A stretch of 64,000 nucleotides of DNA. It comes from Mycobacterium heidelbergense (GTDB lineage Bacteria > Actinomycetota > Actinomycetes > Mycobacteriales > Mycobacteriaceae). The stretch covers positions 3,038,001 through 3,102,000 of the forward strand of contig NZ_AP022615.1 of assembly GCF_010730745.1 (NCBI RefSeq). The letters are read 5' to 3'. The position numbers and the translations under genes are program-made. Positions 9,148-16,368 of this stretch are shown piece after piece. How positions within the stretch are numbered: position 1 is the stretch's first letter; every line of letters begins with the position of its first letter. Under the pieces are notes generated by a model. That model did no database searches. It saw only the letters and a program-made list of their open reading frames with translations, and was not told the DNA's origin.

Positions 9148-9204
9148 CGAAAGTGCAACTGGCGAGCCGTTTCCCGAGAACCGGCGTCGGTAGTTGCACT
9201 CTCG
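9148..9204. terminator. Inverted repeat between convergent genes
   Basis: CGAAAGTGCAACT (9148-9160) pairs with AGTTGCACTCTCG (9192-9204) with a single G-T wobble and a 31-base loop. It fills the 88-base gap between the convergent FAH/MBL fusion (stop 9143) and the LLM gene (stop 9232). A bidirectional transcription terminator is the simplest role; there is no T-tract. Confidence 0.6.
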
Positions 9205-9231
9205 TGGCGAGGTGGTGATCCCCTGTGACGG

Positions 9232-10098
9232 TTAGACTTTCGCGATCACGTTCTCGGCGAACATCTCCAGGTTGCGGATCTTGGTGTCCAGCGGCTCGGT
9301 GTCGGATCCCTTGATGTAGGGAATGCGGAATCCGACGATCACGTCGGTGACGCCCTTGTCCTCGAGTCGCTTGATGCCGTCCACGGTGTACGCGTCGGCC
9401 GAGATCACGTGAATCTCGAACGGGCCGGTCCTGCCCTCTTCCTCGCGCAGCTGCTTGAGCCTGGCGAGGAGCCCGTCCAGTTCCTCCGGGTCGCCGCCGC
9501 CGTGCATCCACCCGTCCGCGCGCGCCGCGCGCCGCAGCGCGGCGTCGGCGTGGCCGCCGATCAGGATGGGGATCGGCTGGGTGGGCGCCGGGGTCATCTT
9601 GGTCTTGGGGATGTCGTAGAACTCGCCATGGAACTCGAAGTAGTCGCCGGTGGTGAGCCCGCGCACGATCTCGATGCATTCGTCCATCCGCTTGCCGCGC
9701 TTGGCGAATGGGACACCCAGCAGCTCGTAGTCCTCCGGCCAGGGGCTGGTGCCGACCCCCAGGCCCACGCGGTTGCCGATCAGCGCGGCCAGCGAACTGG
9801 CCTGCTTGGCCACCAGTGCCGGCGGGCGGATGGGCAGCTTGAGGACGAAGAAGTTGAACCGCAGCCTCGACGTCACCGCTCCCAATGCCGCTGTGAGGAC
9901 GAAGGTTTCGATGAACGCCTTGCCGTCCAGGAACTCGCGGTTGCCGTCGGGGGTGTACGGATACTTCGAGTCGGACTCGAACGGGTAGGCGATGCTGTCG
10001 GCGATCGTCATGCTGTGATAGCCGGCCGCCTCGGCCGCCTTAGCCAGCGGGATGTAGTACGAAAAGTCGGTCATTGCCTCGGCGTAGCTGAACCGCAC
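9232..10098 (-). CDS. LLM-class F420-dependent oxidoreductase (KstR-type promoter)
   Basis: Luciferase-like TIM-barrel oxidoreductase that probably uses reduced F420, as most mycobacterial members do. The N-terminal RFSYAEAMTDF, LAKAAEAAGYHSMTIADSIAYP and the GNRVGLGVGTSPWPEDY loop are typical. I start at GTG 10098 because GGAAGG sits eight bases upstream, giving 288 residues; the reading frame stays open to GTG 10128. The substrate is unknown. A perfect TnnAACnnGTTnnA palindrome (10136-10149) lies 38 bases before the start, which points to control by the cholesterol-catabolism repressor KstR and so to a role in steroid or related lipid breakdown. That role is inference from the site only. 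Confidence 0.88.
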   Translation of the reverse strand: MRFSYAEAMTDFSYYIPLAKAAEAAGYHSMTIADSIAYPFESDSKYPYTPDGNREFLDGKAFIETFVLTAALGAVTSRLRFNFFVLKLPIRPPALVAKQASSLAALIGNRVGLGVGTSPWPEDYELLGVPFAKRGKRMDECIEIVRGLTTGDYFEFHGEFYDIPKTKMTPAPTQPIPILIGGHADAALRRAARADGWMHGGGDPEELDGLLARLKQLREEEGRTGPFEIHVISADAYTVDGIKRLEDKGVTDVIVGFRIPYIKGSDTEPLDTKIRNLEMFAENVIAKV

Positions 10099-10135
10099 GT
10101 CATCTGCCTTCCGTGAGGGGGCCGTCACACGACAT

Positions 10136-10149
10136 TAGAACGTGTTCTA
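10136..10149. promoter_or_regulatory. KstR-type operator (TAGAACGTGTTCTA)
   Basis: A perfect 14-base palindrome that fits the recalled KstR consensus TnnAACnnGTTnnA at every fixed position. It is upstream of the LLM gene on the minus strand. The same 14 bases occur once more in the window, again just before an LLM gene (29262-29275). Confidence 0.7.
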
Positions 10150-10207
10150 GCTTTACCCGCGTCCGGGTCCCCGTACGACGGGCCCCAGCCGGGTCAGGCG
10201 GCCCCGA

Positions 10208-10981
10208 CTAAAGCTGGTTCTCGGGGCCGATGACGGCCCAAACCGTCTTGCCGGTCGAGGTGGGGGCGCTGCCCCACGCGCGCGACAACGCGTCGACAAT
10301 CGCCAGGCCGGACACGTCGATGCCCTTGTCCGGCGACGGCAGCCGCACGGCGGGGGTGGTGCTGCCGTCGGACACCGCGATGGTCGCCGTCGCGCCATCG
10401 GTTTCGAGCCGCATCATCGGGACGCTTCCGGTGTGTTCCAGCACGTTTTCCACGAACACATTGACGACCACCAACGCGACCGGAATCAGCGCGGATTGCG
10501 ACCACGTGGTGAACCACTCGCGGACCAGCCGGCGCGACTCGCGAAGGCTGGTCAGGTTCGCGGGCAGTTCGGCGTCGGCGCGCCGAACGGTGCGACGCGC
10601 CAGCCGGCCGAGCGCCTTGATCGCCCCCTTCTCGGTCGAGTACACCGGCATGAAGCGGGCGACCTCGCTGCGCGTGATCGCGTCGCGGGCCGCGCGATCC
10701 GCGCACACCAGAACGATCGGAACGTCGGGCTGGCCGCGAACCTGCCAGCGCGCGCCGATGAACGTCGACCATGCCGGTTTCGCGGGCACCTGGAGCGCCG
10801 TCACGTCGACGACGATGGCCGAGGGTTCCTCGCGCGTGGCCTTCATGATGATGTCGCGCAGCGCCGCGGAGTTGCTGGTGTCAAGCACGCCTTCGACCGT
10901 CAGAAGGACCACCGATTGATCCGTCCGCGTCACAACCGCCAGCGAACTCGGCGACTCGGCTACCGCGCTCACCGTAGCCAC
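10208..10981 (-). CDS. STAS domain fused to a HATPase_c (anti-sigma-like) domain
   Basis: 257 residues. The N-terminal half (about 20-130) reads as a STAS/anti-anti-sigma fold: SVVLLTVEGVLDTSNSAALRDII, then SAIVVDVTALQVPAKPAWSTFIG, with Ser or Thr near the usual phosphorylation point. The C-terminal half (about 150-257) looks like an RsbW/SpoIIAB-type ATPase: VVVNVFVENVLEHTG resembles the N-box helix (ENVLEHT for the usual xNAxxH), followed by ATIAVSDGSTTPAVRLPSPDKG and GLAIVDALSRAWGSAPTSTGKTVWAVI, where GLAIVD and GKTVWA match the G2 and G3 regions. Antagonist and kinase-like domains in one chain suggest a self-contained partner-switch regulator. It starts with GTG at 10981; GGAAAGG precedes it. 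Target sigma factor unknown. Confidence 0.78.
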   Translation of the reverse strand: MATVSAVAESPSSLAVVTRTDQSVVLLTVEGVLDTSNSAALRDIIMKATREEPSAIVVDVTALQVPAKPAWSTFIGARWQVRGQPDVPIVLVCADRAARDAITRSEVARFMPVYSTEKGAIKALGRLARRTVRRADAELPANLTSLRESRRLVREWFTTWSQSALIPVALVVVNVFVENVLEHTGSVPMMRLETDGATATIAVSDGSTTPAVRLPSPDKGIDVSGLAIVDALSRAWGSAPTSTGKTVWAVIGPENQL

Positions 10982-11487
10982 CCCTTTCCGGTCAGGGTTT
11001 TATATTGGCCGACCGCGGCCCCCGAAACAATGCCGCGCGAGCGCACGTGTCCCAATTGCAATGGTGGCTCCCGCTTTTCCGGCTTGGCCGAAAGCGGAGA
11101 GGTCATCATATTCCGGCTTTCCCGCCCGATTCTGCCGTCCGTTTTCATCTGCCGCTCCTCAAATTCCCGCCCGGCTAACTATTTGAGAACCCGCCCCCTC
11201 GGCGGCAAAGCGTCTATGGCCCCGGTGAGCGACATCGACGCCAAGAGACAAGGGATGTGGTGCTCCGCCAGGGACCCGTGGCCGCTCGGGTGAGTTGCGT
11301 GCGTCGGCCCCCGTCCGAAGCGTCGATCGCCACCACGCCGAACATGCCGTCTCGTCTACTCTTCTGCTGGAGCACGCGTATGCACCGGGGTTACCCACTT
11401 CGCCTTGGTGGTCAACCTCCGGTGTGGGATGAAATGAGCCCCTGCTGATTACCCATGCGTCCCGGTCGGCAAACCTCGAACGGCGGA
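10982..11487. other. 506-base intergenic region without a supported gene
   Basis: Between the STAS-ATPase start and the flavoprotein stop. Base composition is visibly lower in GC than the flanks. Short open frames exist on both strands but none has a convincing ribosome site, codon bias or recognisable product. On the minus strand TATAAA around 10999-11004 could serve as a -10 element for the STAS-ATPase gene. M. tuberculosis has an annotated small hypothetical gene at about this place (recalled); I cannot identify its counterpart here. Confidence 0.5.
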
Positions 11488-12774
11488 TCAGCCCGGCGGA
11501 TACGGCGGGGCGCCCACCCCGCCGATCGTGTGGGTCCCCCACGGGGTCCGTTCGATGATGCGCGCGGGCGCGCTGCGCGAGCCGACGGTCAGCGTCGCGG
11601 TTCGCGCGCGGGTGAGTGCGTCGTGCGGGAGCGGCCGCGATGGGGAACTAAAAACCGTGCCCTGCCAGTGGTACTGGCCGTCGATCGGGTCCAGGCGGCC
11701 GGCGAGCCGGACGCGCACGGGATGTTCGGCGCCGGATATCTCCAGGGTCGCGGCGCCGTCGTAGGTGCCGTCGTCCTCGGGCGCGCTGGACGACAGGTCG
11801 AAGGCCCTGGCGATCGCGGCCGCCGGATGGGGCCGCGCCGAGCGCAGGTTGACCCGCTCGTTGAACACCCGATGGCTGCTGCGCCGCACTTCGATGCGGG
11901 CGCTGGCGGTGCGCCTCATGAGGGCCACGCACGCGGCGACATGGCGGGCCTGCGCGTCGGCGTCCGGGCCGCCGACGAAGAAGTAGTTGGGGAATCCGTG
12001 GAAGGCCACCCCGAGGTAGGGCTCCATGCCGTCGTCCCAGGCCTGCCGGATGGTCAATCCGCCGGCGCCGACCAGCGCGTCATCGGAGACCCGGTCGGGG
12101 ATCGCGAACCCGGTGCCATAGACGATGGCGTCGACGTCATGGTCGACGCCATCGGCGGTTCGGATGCTCGACGGGCCGATGGCGCTGATCGCCGCCCCCA
12201 CCAGCCCGGGCGCGGCCCGCGACGGCGCGGCCGGCCGGAGGTGGCGGCGTAGCCAGCGTTTGGCGCGGGTCGCCGGCAACGGCAACTCGGGGACGATCCG
12301 GCGCGGCGGGTGCGCGAAGACGGTGACCGAGGCGGCGGATCGCGCCAGCCACGGGAGGTAATGGCCGGCGGTGGCGTCGGCGCCGATCACGGCGATGCGC
12401 TTGCCGGCCGGCTCGAACTTGGGGTCCCAGGCCGCGGCGTGAAACGACTCGCCCAGGAAGTCGCCGCGTCCGGCGATGTCCGGCAGCCAGGGCACCTGCA
12501 CCGGTCGGTAGGCGGCGATGACGACCTGAGCCCGGAAGGTCTCGTCGGTCGACGTCGTCAGCAGCCAGGTGTCGGTGTCGTCGTCGAACCGTGAACTGAC
12601 GACGTCGCGGCCCGGCCGCAGGTGGCCGTCGGGGGGCCCGGGCGCCTTGTCGAGCGTGACGACGTCGGTGACGCCCGCCGCCCGCAGCGCCGCCCGTGCG
12701 CTCCGGCCGTCGGCTCCCGCGCCAATGATGACGACGTCGTGGCGGGGCTCGGCCGGGGTGGGCGTTCGGCTCAC
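11488..12774 (-). CDS. Flavin-containing monooxygenase-like protein with C-terminal DUF4873 domain
   Basis: 428 residues. It begins with a Rossmann FAD motif (VVIIGAGADGRSARAALRAAGV), but the next conserved FMO/BVMO block, the FxGxxxH-type segment with its tryptophan/tyrosine loop, is absent: the chain jumps within about 10 residues from the first strand to the NADPH-domain lead-in RPGRDVVSSRF. The second Rossmann motif is present (KRIAVIGADATAGHYLPWLARSAASVTVF). Residues about 335-428 form a DUF4873-like domain (DGAATLEISGAEHPVRVRL, then YHWQGTVF). The GTG start overlaps the stop of the AurF-like gene (GTGA), so the two are coupled and may act together. A normal FMO cycle looks doubtful with the shortened FAD lobe. 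Confidence 0.8.
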   Translation of the reverse strand: MSRTPTPAEPRHDVVIIGAGADGRSARAALRAAGVTDVVTLDKAPGPPDGHLRPGRDVVSSRFDDDTDTWLLTTSTDETFRAQVVIAAYRPVQVPWLPDIAGRGDFLGESFHAAAWDPKFEPAGKRIAVIGADATAGHYLPWLARSAASVTVFAHPPRRIVPELPLPATRAKRWLRRHLRPAAPSRAAPGLVGAAISAIGPSSIRTADGVDHDVDAIVYGTGFAIPDRVSDDALVGAGGLTIRQAWDDGMEPYLGVAFHGFPNYFFVGGPDADAQARHVAACVALMRRTASARIEVRRSSHRVFNERVNLRSARPHPAAAIARAFDLSSSAPEDDGTYDGAATLEISGAEHPVRVRLAGRLDPIDGQYHWQGTVFSSPSRPLPHDALTRARTATLTVGSRSAPARIIERTPWGTHTIGGVGAPPYPPG

Positions 12775-13676
12775 AGAAACCTGCTGCGCTTCCAGCCGCG
12801 GCGTGCGATGCGGCCCATCAGGCCCACCTCGGTCAGAAACGCCGCCAGCGGAGCGAAGCCGGCAACCTGTATCTCGCGGCGGTGCGCGCTGGTGCGCGCG
12901 GTCTTTCGGGCCCGCTTTGCGTCCAGGCCCGCCCGCGCGTACGGGATCGGATTGCTGAACAGGTAGTTGAAGAAATACCCGCCCAGCCCGTTGATGTTGG
13001 CCATGAACCAGCGGTTGAATCGGGGCATTTCGGCGACCCGTTTGCGCGCGCCGTCGCGGGCGAACTGGATGTGGCGGGCCTCTTCGGTGACATGAATCCG
13101 CATGAGCCGTTGGATGATTGGCTGCAGTTCCGGGTCGTCCATCATCTGCCGTTGCAGCGAGTCGAAAATCTCCTCACCGATCAGGGCGGCGACCCACAGC
13201 ATCGAGCCCCGCTGGAAGGCGAGCGGCAGGGCGTTGATGATCATCCGGTAAAACAGCCGCGGGCGTACCGGCTTGGCGCCGATGCGCTCGATGGCCTTGC
13301 CGAACATGACCATGTGGCGGGTCTCATCGCCCAGCTCGGTGAGCTTGTAATGCGTCGACCGGCTCGTCGGGTCCTCGTGCAGGATGGTGCGCAGCAGCGA
13401 CTGATTGAGCATGTTCTCGAACCAGATCCCGGCCGACAGCGTGTTGACCAGTTCCTGGCGCGACAGCTCGATCTGTTGCTCGCGGGTCATCTCGTCCCAC
13501 ATCGGCGTGTTGTACAGCGACACCAGCCGCGGCGGCAGATAGAACTTGTCCGGGTCCAGCGGCGCATCCCAGTCGATGTCGACGATCGGCTCGTAGGACT
13601 TTTTGACCGAGCCCTTCAGCAGACGATCCGAGAACTCTTCACGACTCGGACCCTCTGGTTTCACCGCAGTGGTCAT
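12771..13676 (-). CDS. AurF-like diiron N-oxygenase/oxidase
   Basis: 301 residues, length and motifs of the AurF/ferritin-like diiron family, which oxidises amines or other small substrates with O2. Metal-ligand helices are visible: ENMLNQSLLR, then ELGDETRHMVMFG (ExxxH), then EEIFDSLQR, and HVTEEARHIQFAR (EExRH). The first gene of a two-gene operon with the FMO-like protein (four-base overlap). Its upstream region carries a GGTACCC/GGGTACC inverted repeat that could be an operator. Substrate unknown; homologues are widespread in mycobacteria. Confidence 0.85.
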   Translation of the reverse strand: MTTAVKPEGPSREEFSDRLLKGSVKKSYEPIVDIDWDAPLDPDKFYLPPRLVSLYNTPMWDEMTREQQIELSRQELVNTLSAGIWFENMLNQSLLRTILHEDPTSRSTHYKLTELGDETRHMVMFGKAIERIGAKPVRPRLFYRMIINALPLAFQRGSMLWVAALIGEEIFDSLQRQMMDDPELQPIIQRLMRIHVTEEARHIQFARDGARKRVAEMPRFNRWFMANINGLGGYFFNYLFSNPIPYARAGLDAKRARKTARTSAHRREIQVAGFAPLAAFLTEVGLMGRIARRGWKRSRFL

Positions 13677-13725
13677 CGCTGGTGTCCCTTCAGTGCTTCC
13701 TTACGGCAGGGAGATCGCTTCAGTC

Positions 13726-13747
13726 GGTACCCATGGTATCGGGTACC
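13726..13747. promoter_or_regulatory. Inverted repeat GGTACCC-N8-GGGTACC, candidate operator
   Basis: Perfect 7-base arms (13726-13732 and 13741-13747) separated by ATGGTATC. It lies in the 153-base gap between the divergent AurF-like gene (start 13676) and cobF (start 13830). Size and symmetry fit a TetR-type dimer site. No regulator gene is adjacent. Confidence 0.4.
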
Positions 13748-13829
13748 TGAGGTCCCGGCTAGGCCCTCGGGGTTTCGGTTCGGTTGACTCACACAGAATT
13801 ATGCGGCGACCACGCGCGAGGAGGACAGG

Positions 13830-14570
13830 GTGAGTCGGCATATCCACGTCATCGGCATCGGCGTGGGCAACCCCGACTACGTGACCGTCCAGGCGATCGA
13901 GGCGCTCAACTGCACGCAGGTGTTCTTCGCGGCGGACAAGGGCGAGGCGACAGGCGACCTGGTGGCCCTGCGGCGGGAGATCTGCGCCCGGTTCGTCCGG
14001 CGGCCCGGATACCGCTTTGTCGAGCTGCCCGATCCCACACGGTCGAGCGACGGCGACTACCGGGAGGCGGTCTCCGACTGGCACGCGGCGCGCGCACGGG
14101 TATGGGCGAACGCCATCTCCACCGAGCTCGGGCCCGACGGCGTGGGCGCCTTCCTGGCCTGGGGCGATCCGTCGCTGTACGACAGCACGCTGCGCATCCT
14201 GGAGGCGGTCGCGGCCGAGGTCGACTTCACCTTTGACGTCATCCCGGGCATCACCGCGGTGCAGGCGCTGACGGCGCGACACCGCATCCCACTCAACGAG
14301 GTCGGTGAACCGGTCCTGATCACCACCGGCAGGCGGCTGCGCCAGGCCGGCCTGAAGGGCTCGGCCCTGGTGATGCTCGACGCCGACTGTTCCTTTCAGG
14401 CGTGCCCGCCCGACACCCGGATCTGGTGGGGCGCCTACCTGGGCACCGACGACGAGCTGCTGGTGGCCGGCACCGTCGGCGAGGTCGGGACGCGGATCGC
14501 GGCGCTGCGGGCCGACGCCCGCGCCCGGCACGGCTGGATCATGGACACCTATTTGCTCAGGCCGGGCTGA
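13830..14570 (+). CDS. cobF: Precorrin-6A synthase (deacetylating) CobF
   Basis: SAM-dependent methyltransferase of aerobic cobalamin biosynthesis: methylates precorrin-5 at C1 and removes the acetyl group to give precorrin-6A. 246 residues. IHVIGIGVGNPDYVTVQAIEAL is the tetrapyrrole-methylase N-terminus (GxGxGxxDxxT type); GAFLAWGDPSLYDSTLRIL and VIPGITAVQALTARHRIPLNEVGE are the conserved middle blocks. GTG start with a strong GAGGAGGACAG ribosome site upstream. It stands alone, away from other cob genes. I recall that the M. tuberculosis complex has lost cobF at precisely this position, between the Rv0943c and Rv0944 counterparts. Confidence 0.93.
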   Translation: MSRHIHVIGIGVGNPDYVTVQAIEALNCTQVFFAADKGEATGDLVALRREICARFVRRPGYRFVELPDPTRSSDGDYREAVSDWHAARARVWANAISTELGPDGVGAFLAWGDPSLYDSTLRILEAVAAEVDFTFDVIPGITAVQALTARHRIPLNEVGEPVLITTGRRLRQAGLKGSALVMLDADCSFQACPPDTRIWWGAYLGTDDELLVAGTVGEVGTRIAALRADARARHGWIMDTYLLRPG

Positions 14571-14584
14571 GGCAGACTGAACAT

Positions 14585-15448
14585 GTGCCCGAACTTCCCG
14601 AGGTCGAAGCCCTCGCCGACCATCTGCGGCGGCACGCGGTCGGCCTGACGGTCGGTCGTGTCGACGTCGCGGCGTTCTCGGTGCTCAAAACCTTCGACCC
14701 GGGGATCGACGCCCTGCGCGGCCGGACCGTCGACGGGGCCGAGCGGTGGGGCAAGTACCTGGGCCTGCGGGCGGAGGGGCTGTTCTTGATCACCCACCTA
14801 TCGCGCGCGGGCTGGTTGCGGTGGTCCGACAAGCTGGCCGCGGCGCCGCTGCGGCCCGGCAAGGGCCCGATCGCGCTGCGCGTGCATTTGGGCACGCCGG
14901 GTGAGGCGCCCGGCTTCGACCTCACCGAGGCGGGCACGCAAAAGCGGCTGGCCGTGTGGCTGGTCGACGACCCGAAGCAGGTCCCGGGCATCGCGGGCCT
15001 CGGCCCGGACGCGCTGGAGCTCGGCGTCGACGACCTGGCCGCGCTGCTGGCCGGCAATTCGGGCCGCATCAAGACGGTCATCACCGACCAGAAGGTGATC
15101 GCCGGCATCGGCAACGCCTACAGCGACGAGATCCTGCACGTGGCGAAGGTCTCGCCGTTCGCCACGGCCGGGAAATTATCGGACGACCAGCTCGCCGCCC
15201 TGCAGGGCGCGATGGTGTCGGTGCTGACCGACGCCGTACAACGGTCCGTCGGCCAGGGCGCCGCCACGCTCAAAGGGGAGAAGCGCTCCGGGTTGCGGGT
15301 GCATGCCCGCGCCGGCTTGCCGTGTCCGGTGTGCGGGGACACCGTGCGCGAGGTGTCGTTCGCGGACAAGTCTTTTCAGTACTGTCCGACCTGCCAGACC
15401 GGCGGCAAGGTGCTGGCCGACCGGCGCATGTCGCGGCTGCTGAAGTAG
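14585..15448 (+). CDS. Fpg/Nei-family DNA glycosylase, full length
   Basis: Bifunctional base-excision glycosylase/AP lyase of the formamidopyrimidine family. Start GTG 14585, because after fMet removal the mature N-terminus must be PELPEVE with catalytic Pro and Glu; 287 residues. Further motifs: GKYLGLR (Lys of the beta-loop), DQKVIAGIGNAYSDEIL (helix-two-turn-helix), and a C-terminal zinc finger CPVCGDTVREV with second pair CPTC. It follows cobF by 14 bases. I recall the M. tuberculosis counterpart (Rv0944) as a stub of about 158 residues, so this is the intact form. Lesion specificity cannot be read from the sequence. Confidence 0.9.
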   Translation: MPELPEVEALADHLRRHAVGLTVGRVDVAAFSVLKTFDPGIDALRGRTVDGAERWGKYLGLRAEGLFLITHLSRAGWLRWSDKLAAAPLRPGKGPIALRVHLGTPGEAPGFDLTEAGTQKRLAVWLVDDPKQVPGIAGLGPDALELGVDDLAALLAGNSGRIKTVITDQKVIAGIGNAYSDEILHVAKVSPFATAGKLSDDQLAALQGAMVSVLTDAVQRSVGQGAATLKGEKRSGLRVHARAGLPCPVCGDTVREVSFADKSFQYCPTCQTGGKVLADRRMSRLLK

Positions 15449-15520
15449 GCGCGCCGACTTGTGGCGCCGCTGTCGAGGCCGACAACCCGACGCCGGGGTG
15501 GCACTGGATATGCTGCCCGG

Positions 15521-16270
15521 GTGGCCCGCCAGAAGATCCTCATCACGGGCGCCAGTTCCGGCCTGGGCGCCGGGATGGCCCGTTCGTTCGCCGCCAAGGG
15601 TCGCGACCTGGCGTTGTGCGCCCGTCGCACCGACCGGCTCGACGAGCTGAAAGCCGAACTATCGCAACGGTATCCAAGCGTCAAGATCGCGGTCGCGGCC
15701 CTGGACGTCAACGACCACGAGCAGGTGCCGAAGGTGTTCGCCGACGTCGCCGACGAGCTTGGCGGCATCGACCGCGTCATCGTCAACGCCGGCATCGGCA
15801 AGGGCGCCAAGCTCGGCTCCGGCAAGCTCTGGGCCAACAAGGCGACCATCGAGACCAACCTGGTGGCAGCGTTGGTGCAGATCGAGACGGCGCTGGAGAT
15901 GTTCCACAAGACCGGGTCTGGTCATCTGGTGCTCATCTCGTCGGTGCTCGGCGCCAAGGGCGTGCCGGGCGTCAAAGCCGCCTATGCCGCAAGCAAAGCC
16001 GGCGTGCGGTCGCTGGGCGAATCGCTGCGCGCCGAATACGCCAAAGGCCCCATCAGGGTCTCGGTGATCGAGCCGGGCTACATCGAGTCGGAGATGACGG
16101 CCAGGTCGGCGAGCACGATGTTCATGGTGGACAACGAAACTGGCGTTAGGGCGCTGGTCGACGCCATCGAACGCGAGCCCGGCCGGGCCGTCGTGCCGCG
16201 GTGGCCGTGGGCACCGCTGGTGCGGCTGATGCGGGTGCTGCCGCCCCGCTTCACCAAGGCGTTCGCGTAG
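15521..16270 (+). CDS. Short-chain dehydrogenase/reductase
   Basis: Classical SDR, 249 residues. Start GTG 15521 (VARQKILITGASSGLGAGMA). Cofactor motif TGASSGLG, then NAG (VIVNAGIGKG), catalytic Ser in LVLISSVLG, and YAASK (YxxxK). Arg-rich positions after the second strand (CARRTDRL) favour NADPH. The C-terminus (PRWPWAPLVRLMRVLPPRF) is hydrophobic and basic, perhaps membrane-associated. Substrate unknown; homologue at the same place in M. tuberculosis (Rv0945, recalled). Confidence 0.88.
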   Translation: MARQKILITGASSGLGAGMARSFAAKGRDLALCARRTDRLDELKAELSQRYPSVKIAVAALDVNDHEQVPKVFADVADELGGIDRVIVNAGIGKGAKLGSGKLWANKATIETNLVAALVQIETALEMFHKTGSGHLVLISSVLGAKGVPGVKAAYAASKAGVRSLGESLRAEYAKGPIRVSVIEPGYIESEMTARSASTMFMVDNETGVRALVDAIEREPGRAVVPRWPWAPLVRLMRVLPPRFTKAFA

Positions 16271-16292
16271 CCCCGCCCCCCACCCCCCTTCA

Positions 16293-16356
16293 CCGCGAGC
16301 GTGCGTGTTTGTACACGACACGCCGCCTCGCGGTGGCATTCTGCGCACGCTCGCGG
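16293..16356. terminator. Inverted repeat between SDR and pgi
   Basis: CCGCGAGCGTGCG (16293-16305) and CGCACGCTCGCGG (16344-16356) are perfect 13-base arms. The pairing can extend outward (CCCCTT with AAGGGG) and a second small stem GCGTGT/ACACGC lies inside. It sits between two convergent genes (stops at 16270 and 16369). No T-tract. Probable two-way terminator. Confidence 0.6.
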
Positions 16357-16368
16357 GAAGGGGCCGGG

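Noticed and set aside
13748..13829. Cobalamin riboswitch before cobF
   Set aside because: Only about 150 bases separate cobF from the divergent gene and no B12-box-like sequence is visible.
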